DNA of 64,000 bases from Symsagittifera roscoffensis (lineage: Eukaryota > Xenacoelomorpha > Acoela > Convolutidae). Location of the stretch: positions 31,794,141-31,858,140 of the forward strand of contig NC_087071.1 in assembly GCF_963678635.1 (NCBI RefSeq), read 5' to 3'. The translations under genes and the position numbers were made by a program. Positions 12,603 through 23,755 of this stretch are shown here, one piece after another (the first letter of the stretch is position 1; every line of letters starts with the position of its first letter). Under the pieces are notes generated by a model. It was not told where the DNA came from. It made no database searches and saw nothing but the letters and a program-made list of their open reading frames with translations.

Positions 12603-13255
12603 TACAGTGCTGATTTCAATTAACCGGAAAAAACGCGTTAAACTTGAAATTTAAAACGCATTGTTCTCAAATTGGGTTGAGTTTAGGTGAAAACTTTTCT
12701 AGTTAATCTTAGTTAATCTTAGTTATCTTAGTTAATAAAAAAAAACGCCAGAAGTACCCAGTCGATCACAGCCATAATTATATCAAAGTGAGCCCCTTAC
12801 GTGGCCCAACAAACTTTAAAAAGGGTATTCTCTCCAAAACTTGTATAAGTAAATTTATTTTGTTTGATAGACAAAAAAGGTCGTTTTTACTATATAAATA
12901 CCAACTATTTATTTAAAAACAATTTTTAAAATTTTGCAATTTTTTAGGGCAAATACTCTTCATAAAGTTTGTTGAGCTACGTAAGGGGCTCACTTTGATA
13001 TAATTATGTCTGTGATCGACTGGGTTTTTTCGGCGTAAATTTTGTTTAACTAAGAAATGCCAAAATGACCCATTTTTGGGGTAAAATTTCGGACCCGAAT
13101 TTTGCAAAACAAGTTATTCCATATTAATTCAGCTGAAATTTTAAGCAAGTTTTATCATCATAAATTTTCACATAAACTCAACCCAATTTGAGAAAAATGC
13201 GTTTTTAATTTCAAGTTTAACGCGTTTTGTCCGGTTAATTTAAATCAGCACTGTA
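12603..13255. mobile_element. Tc1/mariner-type foldback MITE, 653 bp including TA duplications
   Basis: The element starts TACAGTGCTGATTT and ends AAATCAGCACTGTA, so CAGTGCTGATTT inverted repeats sit inside a TA duplication. The two halves are inverted copies over most of their length; for example the segment with GATCACAG and TATCAAAGTGAGCCCCTTACGT near 12,765 recurs inverted near 12,985. No transposase is present. Confidence 0.82.
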
Positions 13256-13269
13256 GGTGTAAACAGTTC

Positions 13270-13830
13270 TTACAGAAAAAATGACTTCAAAAGAGCAAGT
13301 GACCTTTTTCAGCCATTTTTCGCATGAAAAAATTCTTTTTCAGACAGCAAGTATGTCTTAATGTCACCTGAAAATTCAAATATTTATGCAAAAACTGCTC
13401 AAAATTGGCAGATTGCTCTTTTTATTTATTTTTGACTGTCCGAACCTTTGCAACTCTCTATACGCTTTTCATTGATATTGTCTGCCTGAAGTTTTTCTAC
13501 GACTATCAAAAAATTCACTTAGTCAAAAGTACTTAAAAAGAGCAACCTAGTTATCTTTGAGAAATTTTGCATGCAAAAATCATTTTTTTTCAGACCGAAT
13601 TTGTGAATCGTGGTTGTCCGAGAAAGATAGAGAGTTGCAAAAATTTCGGACAAACAGAATTAATTCAAAAGAGCAATCGTACCATTTCGACAGGTTTTTG
13701 CATGCAATTTCTTTTTCAGACAACCTTGAGACACAAAATCGGACTGAAAAACTACATTTTGCAAGCAAAATTTTTCCAAAATAGATCAATTGCTCTTTTT
13801 AACTAATTTTATCTGTCCGAACTTTTTGCT
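13270..13830. repeat. Cluster of degenerate TTGCATGCAA / TTTTTCAGAC repeats, partly inverted
   Basis: Copies of GCATG(C)A followed by TTCTTTTTCAGAC recur near 13,320, 13,568 and 13,697. AAAAGAGCAA and its inverse TTGCTCTTTT, and GTCCGA(GA)AA and its inverse, mark a foldback arrangement. Open frames in several phases here are repeat translation. Confidence 0.5.
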
Positions 13831-13831
13831 A

Positions 13832-14078
13832 TTAATTAGAAAATGCATGCAAAGTTGTGTGAACATGGAAAGATTTGAACTCTGGAGTAAGTGTACCCTT
13901 CATAATAAGCACGTCGAATTTATGCATGGTCTCGCTTGTGAGTTCCTTCACATGGTGGAAGAGACAATCAAAGTCAAAGTCGCACAGGTCTCGCATGTTC
14001 TTGTTGAAGAATTCGTTAAAACCGAGAGGCGCAGCTAGGTGCACTGTTGGGTGTTCAATTCGCTCCTCTGACACCCTC
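13832..14078 (-). CDS. Last exon of an unrecognised minus-strand gene (gene M)
   Basis: The exon begins after a clear acceptor (TTTTTTTGCAG) and runs 81 codons to TAA. It reads SEERIEHPTVHLAAPLGFNE, later CDFDFDCLFHHVKELTSETM, and ends HTTLHAFSN. The composition is that of a real soluble domain and the frame has no break. One leading base completes the codon left by the exon at 17,305-17,392, which ends in phase 2, so the phases agree. I do not recognise the family. Two MITEs (14,563-15,163 and 16,630-17,255) lie in the intron that separates this exon from the previous one. It could be a chromatin or scaffold protein given the acidic and basic upstream segments, but that is only a guess. Confidence 0.6.
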
Positions 14079-14554
14079 CTGCAAAAAAATTTTAAACTAA
14101 GTTTCCAGTTTCTGCCTGAAAAAAATGATAAGTTTTTTTCTTGAGTCTGAAAAATTGAAGACTAGTTTTTTAAAGATTTTTGTTTGTTTGAAAAAAAAAA
14201 CTTTCTTTCTTTTTAACTTGAACTTCAAAAATTCTTCAAAGTGTCTGAAAAAAAAACGGATCATGCTCGAATGCCACTGAAAGGCAAGGATTTGTTTGCA
14301 AAAAAAAACATTTTGAGTTGAATCATCTTCCGCTATCTGCTATTGAGGGCTGATCGACGGATGATTATTTATTTCACGACGGATGACTATTTATGCGTTT
14401 AGGTATTTCACTTGCTCATTGATTGCTTAGTTTCTCTTATTTCTATCTCAAAGATGCAAGTAATAATAATAATAAATTGTTTGCAAATTAGATTCCATTG
14501 CTATTTCAACATTGCTATTGCTGCATTGCATTTCTGAGAAACTAAGCTGTCAAA
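14079..14554. other. Intron of gene M
   Basis: Between the last exon and the MITE there is only AT-rich sequence, with two near copies of GACGGATGA(T/C)TATTTAT at about 14,357 and 14,380. Confidence 0.4.
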
Positions 14555-14562
14555 ATTATGCT

Positions 14563-15163
14563 CGGGCGGATTAAAGAAGGGCGGGGCACGCCTCTTCACT
14601 CAGGAATTCGACCCCCTCGCCCCCCAAAGGGTCCCCCTTTTGGCAATATTTTATAATAATTTATTTGGCTGACCAACCCCAATTTTTTGCAGGCAATATA
14701 TACTCTTTTTGAAGGAGAGCGCGCACCCAAAAATTGCAAATTTTTGGTCAAAATTTTCCAAAAAGTATCCAAAAACGGCAAATTTGAGTTGTTTTCAAAA
14801 ATATGCTTGCGCCGGATTTTTTTTTGTCAAAATAGGGTTTTTATAGGGTTTGTGAGCGATCGGAAAATCAATTTGGTCGACCTATAAAAACAGGTCGACA
14901 AAACATTCGAATCATTACGAGGCCAAACTGTGCACTGGATAGTCGGACAATTTTGTGTCTGTATGTTCCTGGATTCCACAGACAAGTCTTTCAACACGGT
15001 AAAATTTTGTCGGAACAATCAAAGAGAATGAAAAAAAAAAGAAAAACAAAGGGAGCGTCCTTGTTACGGAATCCGCTTCAAATTCACAAAATGCACAGTT
15101 TGGCCTCATAATGACGTTTTGTGAAAATCTGACCCCCTCGAGAAAACCTTAGATCCGTCCCTG
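14563..15163. mobile_element. hAT-like MITE (family C) containing a nested MITE
   Basis: The outer element starts CGGGCGGATTAAAG (worn) and ends AGATCCGTCCCTG. It is flanked by ATTATGCT at 14,555-14,562 and 15,164-15,171. It is longer than other copies (601 bp) because another foldback element is inserted in it at about 14,899-15,121. It is oriented with the GGGACCC block on its left, opposite to the 669-1094 copy. Confidence 0.8.
14899..15121. mobile_element. Nested MITE with CATTACGAGGCCAAACTG ends
   Basis: TCATTACGAGGCCAAACTG at about 14,912 is mirrored by CAGTTTGGCCTCATAATGA at about 15,096. The flanking CAAAAC and GTTTTG are also inverted. I find no convincing target duplication. It splits the outer MITE, so it is the younger insertion. 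Confidence 0.62.
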
Positions 15164-15171
15164 ATTATGCT

Positions 15172-16629
15172 ACAGGGTGCTTCTGATAGAGTGCCTTTTT
15201 CAAAACTCTGTTTCTTTGAAAGTATTGAAAGTATCAATTTGAAATTTCATGTGAGCAGAGAAAATGAATGGATTGTTACAAAATGGATTTGAAACTGCCT
15301 TCCAGGAGTCAATTTTGGACCTGATCCGGGTATATCCAAGTGAGCACCCAGAAAATTTTATCTGAAAAACTTCACTCGAGTTGGGTTTGTAAGGTTCTAT
15401 ACTCTAGCGAGTTGCAAACCGCTGTTTAGGGATAAAAAAGACCAGGGATGAAAAAACCGCTGTTTTTGAAGGCTGAAAAAAATCGACCTCGATTTAATTT
15501 ATTTAACTGTTAAAGATGAAATAATTTCAGTGAAAATTCTTTTCAGTTATTTGTTTTCGAAACTATAGATACCAAAGACCAGGTTGTTCAAAATTTAGTA
15601 ACTGGGTGAAAACCTTATTTTTCCAAAAAAGCAAGGATAGGCGCCTTGCAAGTAGCACAGAACGTTCTGACGATATTCATAAGAAAAACTGAGAAATATT
15701 ATCTTACTTTTCTTCAATTTAGTGTCGGGTTTAGTAGTTGGTTTGACTCGACAACTAGACGATCGCGAAGAAAATAAGTGACTTAGGCTTGATCGACAAC
15801 AGTTGTCACCAAAAATTGAATAATAAACAAAAAATTGAAGAAAAAAAATTGAATTTTTTAAAAAACTTTTAGCACAATAAATTTACATGTTTTTTCTACA
15901 AAGTTTTTTTGCCAAATAAGCGCTGAAGGATACATCCAAGACATATTTTTTCAAAATAGAAAAATTCTGTTTTTTGTCTTAAAAGTGTTTTAAAAAATTA
16001 AACTTCCCTACAACAAGCGTTACCCGACCGTGTCATCTGCTCGAAATTAGACTAATCTCGAATTTTTTTTCGAGTCACGGCTGAAAAAAAACTTCAAAAT
16101 AATATGCCTTTCGACCCTTTCCAATGATTATTTGATTTTCTTGATTTTGCGTAGAAAACAAAAAAACCAGCAACATACCTGAACAAAAAGTTTTTTCCCC
16201 ATTTTCAATGGTCGGAATAAAAATCAAATAAAATCACTGCAGTAGCTTATTTCAGACTCTGTTATTATCTGATTCAATCTTCAGACATATGCAAATTTTT
16301 TACTCCAATAATTTTTCCTGTTTCGTTAGTTACTGTAGACAAGATAACTTTGTTTTTACTTCTATCTATAAAAATTTGTACCTTCTAATTTGTGTCTTGT
16401 CACAAATGATTTTCGAACCAAATGAATTTGTTTTCTGTGTTTTGAATTATCTAGAAAAGCGTTTTGAAATTAGGGCTAAAAAATGGTTGTACGCTTCTTT
16501 TTTTACCAGAAAAAAAAACAAACAACCTTTAGTCTGCTACTTAAATCATTTTGTTAACCAAGAACTAGATCTGAGCTGAAGTTTTCAACCAACCAGAATC
16601 GACTGTTCAAAAAAAGAAGTGGTGCGTTG
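15172..16629. other. Intron of gene M, AT-rich
   Basis: A plus-strand frame at 16,289-16,579 (96 codons) is open, but has no recognised domain or convincing splice sites. I see nothing else. Confidence 0.35.
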
Positions 16630-17255
16630 TACAGTGTGATAAAAATATACTCGACAAAATGCATTAAACTTGAAACATAACATGTGTTTTTCTCAAATTG
16701 GGTTTACTTAAGGTAAAAAACGAAGATGACCAAACTTGCTTAGAATGTTACCAATTTAAAAATGGATCATTTTTAGCTTTTTTTAGACAATCAAAAACTA
16801 GGCCTGTGGGTGATTACTGATATAGATTTATCAAATTGAACCTTTTACGTAGTCGATCAACTTTAAGAAGTATTAATCTCCAAAACATTGTAAATTTTAA
16901 ATTATTTTGTTTGATCGACAAAAAGGCCGTTTTTACTATATGAAACAGCAGTTTTTTTTTCAAAAAAAAATGTATAAACGTTTTGCGCAGTTTTCTTGAA
17001 GAGTTACCAATCATAAAGTTTTTGGGCCAGGTAAGATGCTCTTTTTGATATATTTATGTCAGTAATCTTGGTTGACTATAATATGACAAGATTGATCCAT
17101 TTTTCGGGAAAAGTTTCGGACCCGAAAACAATTTGCATCATCTTAATCTGCTAATATCCAAGCAAGTTTCGTCGTTTTTTGCCTAAATTCAACCCAATTT
17201 GAGATAAACGCACTTAAAATTCCAAGTTTAATGCGGATAATTTATATAAGCCCTA
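16630..17255. mobile_element. Worn copy of the Tc1/mariner-type MITE
   Basis: It has the same internal layout as 12,603-13,255: CTCAAATTGGGTTTA near 16,694 is mirrored by AACCCAATTTGAG near 17,190, and CGTAAGG-like and TTTGATATA segments follow in order. The outer ends TACAGTGTGAT and GCCCTA are mutated. It lies in an intron of gene M. Confidence 0.68.
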
Positions 17256-17304
17256 AGTCATAAACAAAATTTGAGCACCTTGATAGGTTGATCGCTGTAC
17301 TTAC

Positions 17305-17392
17305 ATCTGATTTTGGTTTTCTGTTATATAATCATCGTCTTCTCCTGCATTCTTGAGATCGCCATCGCCATCGGAAGGCTCCAGATTCTGCT
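17305..17392 (-). CDS. Internal exon of gene M, acidic linker
   Basis: Acceptor CTGTTTTGTTCAG and donor CAGAT/GTAAGT are both strong. The 88-nt exon takes two leading bases to finish a codon (Glu) and then reads QNLEPSDGDGDLKNAGEDDD with YITENQNQ after it. It leaves two bases (phase 2), which join the single leading base of 13,832-14,078. The Asp/Glu/Gly composition suggests a disordered acidic linker. Confidence 0.65.
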
Positions 17393-18288
17393 CTGAACAA
17401 AACAGAAAAGTACTCTCTAAAAACTATTTCGACTTAAGAAGTACTTTCGAGCTCAAACTGTAAAACTGTACAAAATTTTTCCTAACGGCGTTGTATCGGC
17501 TAACATAAATCTCGACTAGAATAAAAACTCACAAACTGAAAAGTGTTTCGGCTAGCATAAAAAAGAAAACAAAAATTTAAATTTTGTCAAAATTTAAATA
17601 ATAGTCAAAAGTTATATTATTCCTTTTTTTCACACTAATAGCTCGTTTGCGCGTTACGTTCATCACTGATAGACTTGAATGATCACGACTACTGTGATGA
17701 GGAATTTCATTTGCTAGTTAATTGCTTAACTTCGCAGTCGCTCAAACTTTTGTTTCTCTAAAGTGCAAACTTCAATTTGAACGGATTATGATTGTTAACT
17801 TCTATTTCTGAGAAATATGACTATCAAAGTTATGCGATTTGATATAATATAAAGTTTTTGAACTTTTGAGCTAGTTGAGCTTTATGCCAGTCAAGCGGTC
17901 ACCGTTATGAACTGTTGCTTTGCCAAAAAATTCAATTGTCTTTTTAAAAAAATTTTAGATAAGAATTAATAAAAATCAGAAAAATAGTTTGCTTTTAGCT
18001 TCAAAACGATTATCACAATTATCAATGTGAATAAAAAATGAAAAAAGGAACAAAACTAAATTTTTCATATTTTGTTATTTTCCATTCTGGAGTTTCATAG
18101 ATAATTAGACTTTTGATGTCAGATTCTATAAAATTCAAATGTATCGATTAAAATTGGATTGAAATCTTGTACTTCTTTGAAACAAAAATTCAAAAAGTTT
18201 TAGTCGATTATCATCAGGGATAATCAATAATTTGTTTTTTAAATTCTTCTCTCAATTTCAAACTCAATGGAATATATTCAAAACTTAC
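17393..18288. other. Intron of gene M
   Basis: AT-rich, no other supported feature. Confidence 0.4.
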
Positions 18289-18325
18289 CTGTTGCTTTTG
18301 GCTTGATACGCGTTTTTGATTTGGC
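18289..18325 (-). CDS. Small internal exon of gene M, basic
   Basis: A 37-nt exon lies between a ...TTAG acceptor and a strong donor ACAG/GTAAGT. Read from phase 0 it gives AKSKTRIKPKAT plus one base, which fits the two leading bases of the next exon. The basic run could serve as a nuclear localisation signal; this is inference. Confidence 0.6.
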
Positions 18326-19701
18326 CTAAGAAGTAATTTTCTCGTTTGCAATATTTTGATTCAAAAATTTTCTCATAAGTTTTGAGCTATCGTTTTTCGC
18401 TGATCTTTATTTACTGTCCCTAATCCATGGTAAACGGGGGGGGGGGGGTAATATTGGGGAAGGTATGAACGTGAATGGAGAGAATGAGTAAAAGGGGGAT
18501 CAAACCTGCGTTATGGGATTGTTTTGGAAAAGTGTGTGGCTGGGTTCAGTGCAAATTTGATTATAATATTTTTATAATTTGATATATAAGCATAGTCGAA
18601 AAGTCGAAATAACAGTCAGACCACTCGTATCAAGAACAAATTTATTCAACCCTGAATGTTTTTTAAGATACCTGACCCAAAATTGATAAAACATTTCGAA
18701 AAAACAATTTACACAAACTTTTTTGGATCTCCAACCCAGGCCCAATGCAAAACCCGAAGTGACATATTTCAAATGTACTCACACATTATTTATTAGAATT
18801 AGCGCGGCTCTAATCAATTGAAAATGATTATCAAAAAATAGTTGAAAAAACTTTATCATCTGTAGAAAATAAGTCTCTCATACAATTTTCTTTGGTTATA
18901 AATTGATTGAGTTGAAATGACTAGCTGTTTTCTGTTTCTGAAAACTGTTTCATGGAAAGTTTTAGTCAACCCGAGTATGTCATTTGATAAAAGCAAATCG
19001 ATGGTTTTACTTGGCAAGTGGAGAAGCGAATTTTTTCGGCCGAAACAAAACTAGAGTTTTCTTTGCGCTTTGATCTCTTTTTATTGGATCCAATTACTAA
19101 TACTTCAAATCTGGCGTCCCCTTCTTTATCCTCACGTTACATAACCACCAATTATTACACCCACTACTTTATAATCCCTTAACAAGATAACTCAACAACC
19201 ATTTAACCCCCTTTTAAAACAGGAGTATTCCAATTAGTTGTACTAATTGAGGCCTGAAAAGCCTGTCTTAGCTCACTTGATGCCTCCAGCATCTCAAAAA
19301 CAATAGCATTTCAATTAGTTAGAGAAATAATCCCTCATTCACGCGCTTCAAACAGAAATAACCTACATGGTGCTAATTAAAAGCAAACTCAAGAATTTTA
19401 AAAACTGTAGATAAAATCATACTGCCTAGCACTTGAACGATTGTTTTACCATTCTATGAGCTATGTTGTTTGAAGCGTCCTTCCATTTTACGTTACTCTC
19501 CAAAAACAAACAAAAATTAGTTGAATCAGGCTAGTATTATCTTAAACGTAAAGGCAAAACTACAACAAACTGGATCAGCTCAATATACCAGACTCATAAA
19601 TGACGAACAACAGCAACTGCAGATGGCAACAGTTTTTTTTTTCAAACGAGGGTTGAGCATAATTACGACATATAGCGGGAAAACTTGATGCTCGACTACT
19701 G
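18326..19701. other. Intron or intergenic DNA with a poly-G tract
   Basis: A G13-class tract lies at about 18,437-18,448. A minus-strand GTGAGT donor at about 18,780 follows a short possible micro-exon, but this is too weak to call. No other gene is seen. Confidence 0.35.
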
Positions 19702-20028
19702 TTGAAAAATATCAAGGATCTGAGCGAGAGCAATTCAGCTCAAAACAGACCTTTTTGCCACTCAATTAGCCTACCAACAAAGGAAAATTTAATCCGAACT
19801 GCACAAGGCGTACACAAGCAACGAGAAGAGGTTTTACCAGTCTCCCTAGCAACAAGAAACTTCGAAATACCCGAGCTATTCAAGAACTTTGTAAAATTTG
19901 ACAGTGGAAAAAATGATACGAAAGGATTATTTTACTCGGCGGCCCAGAAATGCTGCGTGTGCTCGAAAAATCAAATGTTTCTCAAACTTAGTTTCTTTAA
20001 CGCCTCGAGCAGACAACAATTTACTTAA
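19702..20028 (+). CDS. Hypothetical open frame, 108 codons
   Basis: The frame has varied, protein-like composition with a CCVCSKN segment (three Cys close together) near residue 85. I recognise no family. There is no good splice or promoter context. It might be a retroelement remnant or a stray frame; it lies inside the span of minus-strand gene M. Confidence 0.22.
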   Translation: MKNIKDLSESNSAQNRPFCHSISLPTKENLIRTAQGVHKQREEVLPVSLATRNFEIPELFKNFVKFDSGKNDTKGLFYSAAQKCCVCSKNQMFLKLSFFNASSRQQFT

Positions 20029-20488
20029 AAGGAAAAGTATCGATGCCTAAACGAATAAGTGCAGAACATTATGCAAGTTTACAAAGAGAAAACTGATTTG
20101 CATTTTTTTCGCGCTATGGCGAACATAATCTCAACCATTGTTTATTTGTTCTCTGTATATAATTTATAAATAAAATGTTGTTTGTCAATTTGTTTGAAAA
20201 AATACGTCACCTTGCAGCCTCCCGGAGACGTTAGAAAAGTCACAGTCTTTCGCAATTTAATCTGGGAACCATCGCTCCTCTGGTGGGACGCTGAGTTGGG
20301 AATAGGAACTGACAAACCCTTTAGACATTGCGTTTTATGCCGACAGTTCAAAAAAATGACAAAATTTATATAGTTTGAAAAATTAGTTCAGTTTTACTTT
20401 AAACTGATTGCCGCTTGAAAAAAAAACTTAGATCAGATTGATCAAAATTTTGGTCACAACCAGTTTTCATTTCATAATTCTTTCAATT

Positions 20489-20660
20489 TTAGCCAAATAA
20501 ATCATTATTATCAATGTTATTTTCAAGTTCAAGTTCAATTTTGGAGAAATCTAATCTTTTTTGTTCAATAGTTTGAATCATGCCGATCGGATTGGTTTTC
20601 AAGTTCATATCAAAGTCTAGACTATCGGCAACTTCATCTCTGCTCAAATCTAAACCGCTA
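20489..20660 (-). CDS. Candidate terminal exon, minus strand
   Basis: After an acceptor-like TTTACTTTTATAG, the frame runs 56 codons to TAA: SGLDLSRDEVADSLDFDMNL, then KTNPIGMIQTIEQK, ending ENNIDNNDLFG. The acidic, varied composition looks coding. It needs one leading base, so its upstream exon should end in phase 2; the gene M exon at 23,207 ends in phase 0 and does not fit. It may be an alternative last exon or a separate gene. Confidence 0.38.
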
Positions 20661-20849
20661 CTATAAAAGTAAACATTCAAAACATCTGCGTCTAACTATA
20701 TCATTTTTTCTTTCTATCTATTTCTGCATCCTCTATTTATTTTTTTTCTTTTCATCTATTTATCTACCTTTCTATCTTAGCTATCTGGCCCAATTTAGGG
20801 TTATAGTTATTGACCCAAACTTTGAAAAAAAATTTTTTTTTTGGTTTTC

Positions 20850-20947
20850 ATCGTTTTTGTATTAAATCAACCCAGTTTAGAACAAATGCAATTAAATTTC
20901 ATGTTTTTTTTTTCGTTTTGTCCTGATAATTCAAATCAGCATTGTAG
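20850..20947. mobile_element. End fragment of the Tc1/mariner-type MITE
   Basis: ATCAACCCAGTTTAGAACAA, then a GTCCTGATAATTCAAATCAGC end with ATTGTA, follows the right half of 12,603-13,255 (AACCCAATTTGAG ... TCCGGTTAATTTAAATCAGC). The left half is missing. Confidence 0.6.
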
Positions 20948-22190
20948 AAGCTTGCTTACCACAAAATGAAGTGAAACTTTCATAAACCGAGAAAGCATCC
21001 GTTAACAAAAACAAACAATTTATTGAAACATATCATCAGAATTTGATAACTTTTTGCTACATATTACAAAAAAATGGGTTCAATGTTAATGAAATGAAAG
21101 ATAAGTGTTGTGAAAACAACCTTTACTCAACATCTCAAAAATTGCAGCGCAAAAAAATTGTTACCTTGTTTCAAAAAAAAGCTATGACTGTGTTTTGTAG
21201 CTTAAGGTTATATCACGCTCATGACAAAATTTAGCTGAATGTGACCAACTTGTTTTCGATCAATCAAAAATCAAACAACAAAAAATGCGTCAAAATTCAG
21301 AAAAAAATTTGCCCAAACTTGTCTTGCTTTACAAAAAAACGAGTACCAGCAAAAAAAAACAATTACCAAATTTCTAATTTAATTGTTTTTTGTTTTTGTG
21401 ATTCACGTTTAAATTGTTCGAAATATAATATCTCCAGACTATGAGAATAAAAGGATAAAAAACACTCAACTGTTAAGACCAAGCCATAAAAAGAAGTATA
21501 ATAACAGGGCAGCGAAAACCAAAGGGCGATATTGCATCACGCAACGCTTCAGCAGTTTTGAAGACACCATTTTGCAAACAAGTAATGATAAACGACGATG
21601 AAAAAGAAAAATTGGACGAGCAAAATAAAATAAAACAAATAAAAACAACAAACAAAACTAGTTGTAAAAATATATGAATGATGAAGTATAAATCTTAAAA
21701 AGCTGAATATGCTGATAAATTTAGCTTCACTCAACGTACACAAAAATTAATTTTTAACATGCGTTTCGATTTTCATGTTTTATGACGAGTTGGTCAGAAA
21801 ACGTTCATTACAAGTTATCGTCTAAAGTTTTGGCGCACTAAGAATTCACATATTAAGTGATATTAATAGATAATAGAAAACGAGATATTAGAGAAAAAGA
21901 TATTAAAAAACACATAATTCTGGTTTCAAAGACGTATGGAAAAAACTAAGTACCGCAAGGATCGAGATTTTAACAAGTTCTTATGCATGAGCAACTGTTT
22001 TCAATCAAATGTAGTACAATTTTTTCGGCCATTTTTAGCGGACCAATAGGAACTTTGAGGCGGATAATGATCGAAAAAATAAAGAGTGATGGTAACATTC
22101 GAAAAAGATTGAACTTTCACATGAATCGTGTTCACTTTCAAACTGATAGTTTTTTCTATCTGATAAAATTTTTTAAAAAATCCACCATCC
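20948..22190. other. AT-rich stretch without a recognised gene
   Basis: Several open frames of 60-67 codons overlap on both strands between 21,240 and 21,740, none with a domain. I see nothing I can support. Confidence 0.35.
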
Positions 22191-22510
22191 CATATAAACG
22201 CCATTTAAAAATGAAAGTGATAGATTTAGATCCTATTACCATAGCGATTATGACAAAAAGCCTGCCTTAACTAATTTGCACCGAGTTATAAGACTGATTG
22301 AATCTCCGCTTACGCGGTAATGTTGCGAATTATATCGCGCGTTAATTGTCCCGAATTGGCAGTCTTTAAACCTCCATAATTTAACGAAAAATGATCACAG
22401 CTTAAAAAATCCTTTAAAATTTGAGCTCAAGAAAACAAAACCTTTCAAATGATAAAAAAAATAAACCCGGCAAACATTGCTATATAAAAAGTCGAAATTT
22501 TTCTGGAAAA
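22191..22510 (+). repeat. Repeat X, copy 1 (truncated)
   Basis: It contains CTCCGCTTACGCGGTAAT, then TATATCGCGCGTTAATTGTC and CTTTAAACCTCCATAA. It matches 28,117-28,511 in the same direction and 22,714-23,073 inverted. The end carrying the hairpin is missing. The plus-strand frame at 21,983-22,270 runs into this repeat and is not a gene. Confidence 0.7.
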
Positions 22511-22713
22511 AAAATCCACTTTGAACAAATCCATTCTCTTTCTTATAGTAGTTGTGGTCTGAAGTGAATTAGTGAAAATTGTAGTTTAAGAAACCTGTTA
22601 GACGAATACAATTTTGTGCCATAACCTTAAGACACAACAAGACTGCTCGTATCAGTGAGAAGACCTGAATGGTCCGACTGTTTTAAGATCGATTGACCCT
22701 ACCGCTTTTTTGT

Positions 22714-23073
22714 GTTCCGACTTTCGTAGCGAAAGTAACGGAATATTTGTGCTGGGGGTGGGTTTTTTTTTTCAAACAAAATTCGCGTTTTTATTTAGCA
22801 ACCTTTGACGGACTTTTTTAAATCTCATTCAAAAAGTATTGTAGACCTGAGCTTAAAGTTTAAAAGATATTTCACCTGGACTATTTTTCGTAAAGTTTTG
22901 AGGGGTTAAAATTTACCATTTTGGCCAATTATGGACAATCAAGCGCAATATATTTCGCGCTATTAATGCGTAAGCGGAGATTTAATACGTTTTAGAAATC
23001 GTTCCAAAAAAGTTGAATGAAGCTTATTTGCGAACTTTATCACTTTTTACTTAATATGGCGTAAGGTCCGAAC
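22714..23073 (-). repeat. Repeat X, copy 2, complete
   Basis: The ends are GTTCCGAC and GTCCGAAC (7 of 8 inverted). The left end folds into a hairpin: TTCCG, ACTTTCG, loop TAG, CGAAAGT, AA, CGGAA (22,715-22,743). Internal order is inverted relative to copy 1, so copies 1 and 2 form an imperfect palindrome around a spacer of about 200 bp. Non-coding; I infer a MITE. Confidence 0.7.
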
Positions 23074-23206
23074 ATAGCCGAACGAGCAATAAAAGTCACA
23101 CTTTGTGGAGAGAAAAAACGTTTCCACAGAGAAAATTTCTTAACGTTCTCGAAAAACTCTAAAATGATCATTTATTTCATTGCTGTGATCGGGCTAAACT
23201 TTGTAC

Positions 23207-23411
23207 TTGTTTTTCTTTAAGTTTTTTCATTTTTTGTTTTCCACGCGAAATCAAGCACCACAAATTATCGTTGGAAGAGTCGATTGAGATACCATTATAA
23301 AACATTTGCAGTTGTAATTCGAAGTCTAATAAAAAATCATCAGTGTAAAAAAGTGTTTGAAGTTTTTCGATATTTGGTTCAACTTTGAGCGAATCAAGCG
23401 AGCGAGCACTC
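23207..23411 (-). CDS. Internal exon of gene M
   Basis: After the acceptor CACTTTTAAAG, one base completes a codon and then 68 codons stay open: SARSLDSLKVEPNIEKLQTL, later DDFLLDFELQLQMFYNGISI and DNLWCLISRGKQKMKKLKEK. The proposed donor is CAA/GTACAA, which leaves phase 0 and fits the phase-0 start of 18,289-18,325. If that donor is not used the frame stops at 23,177. The upstream exon must end in phase 2; I did not find it. The family is not recognised. Confidence 0.52.
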
Positions 23412-23755
23412 CTTTAAAAGTGAAAAAAAAAACATAGAAACGTAATTAAGATATTTAATATATGAACATAATGCTTGAAAGTTTTTGAGCGTATTTTTGA
23501 CAACAACTTTTATAAATGGTTTTTCGGTAAATATTTTTCCCAAAATTATGGTCAATTTTTTTTGTTCTTGTGGTCTGAACATTTCGTGCTACTTGCACAC
23601 CGACCAGCTATCCTTCTTTTTATATATTAAAGTTTTTTGCATACTATTGATCTGATTCATAGATAAGCCGATTATTTCATGTCAACAACTTTGTACCGTT
23701 AATGAATGGAGGTGGAAGATAAACATCAAAACATCACAGGGATAAAAAAAGCCGC

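Noticed and set aside
21983-22270. 95-codon plus-strand frame
   Set aside because: Its end lies in repeat X and a diverged version at 28,117 has no comparable frame.
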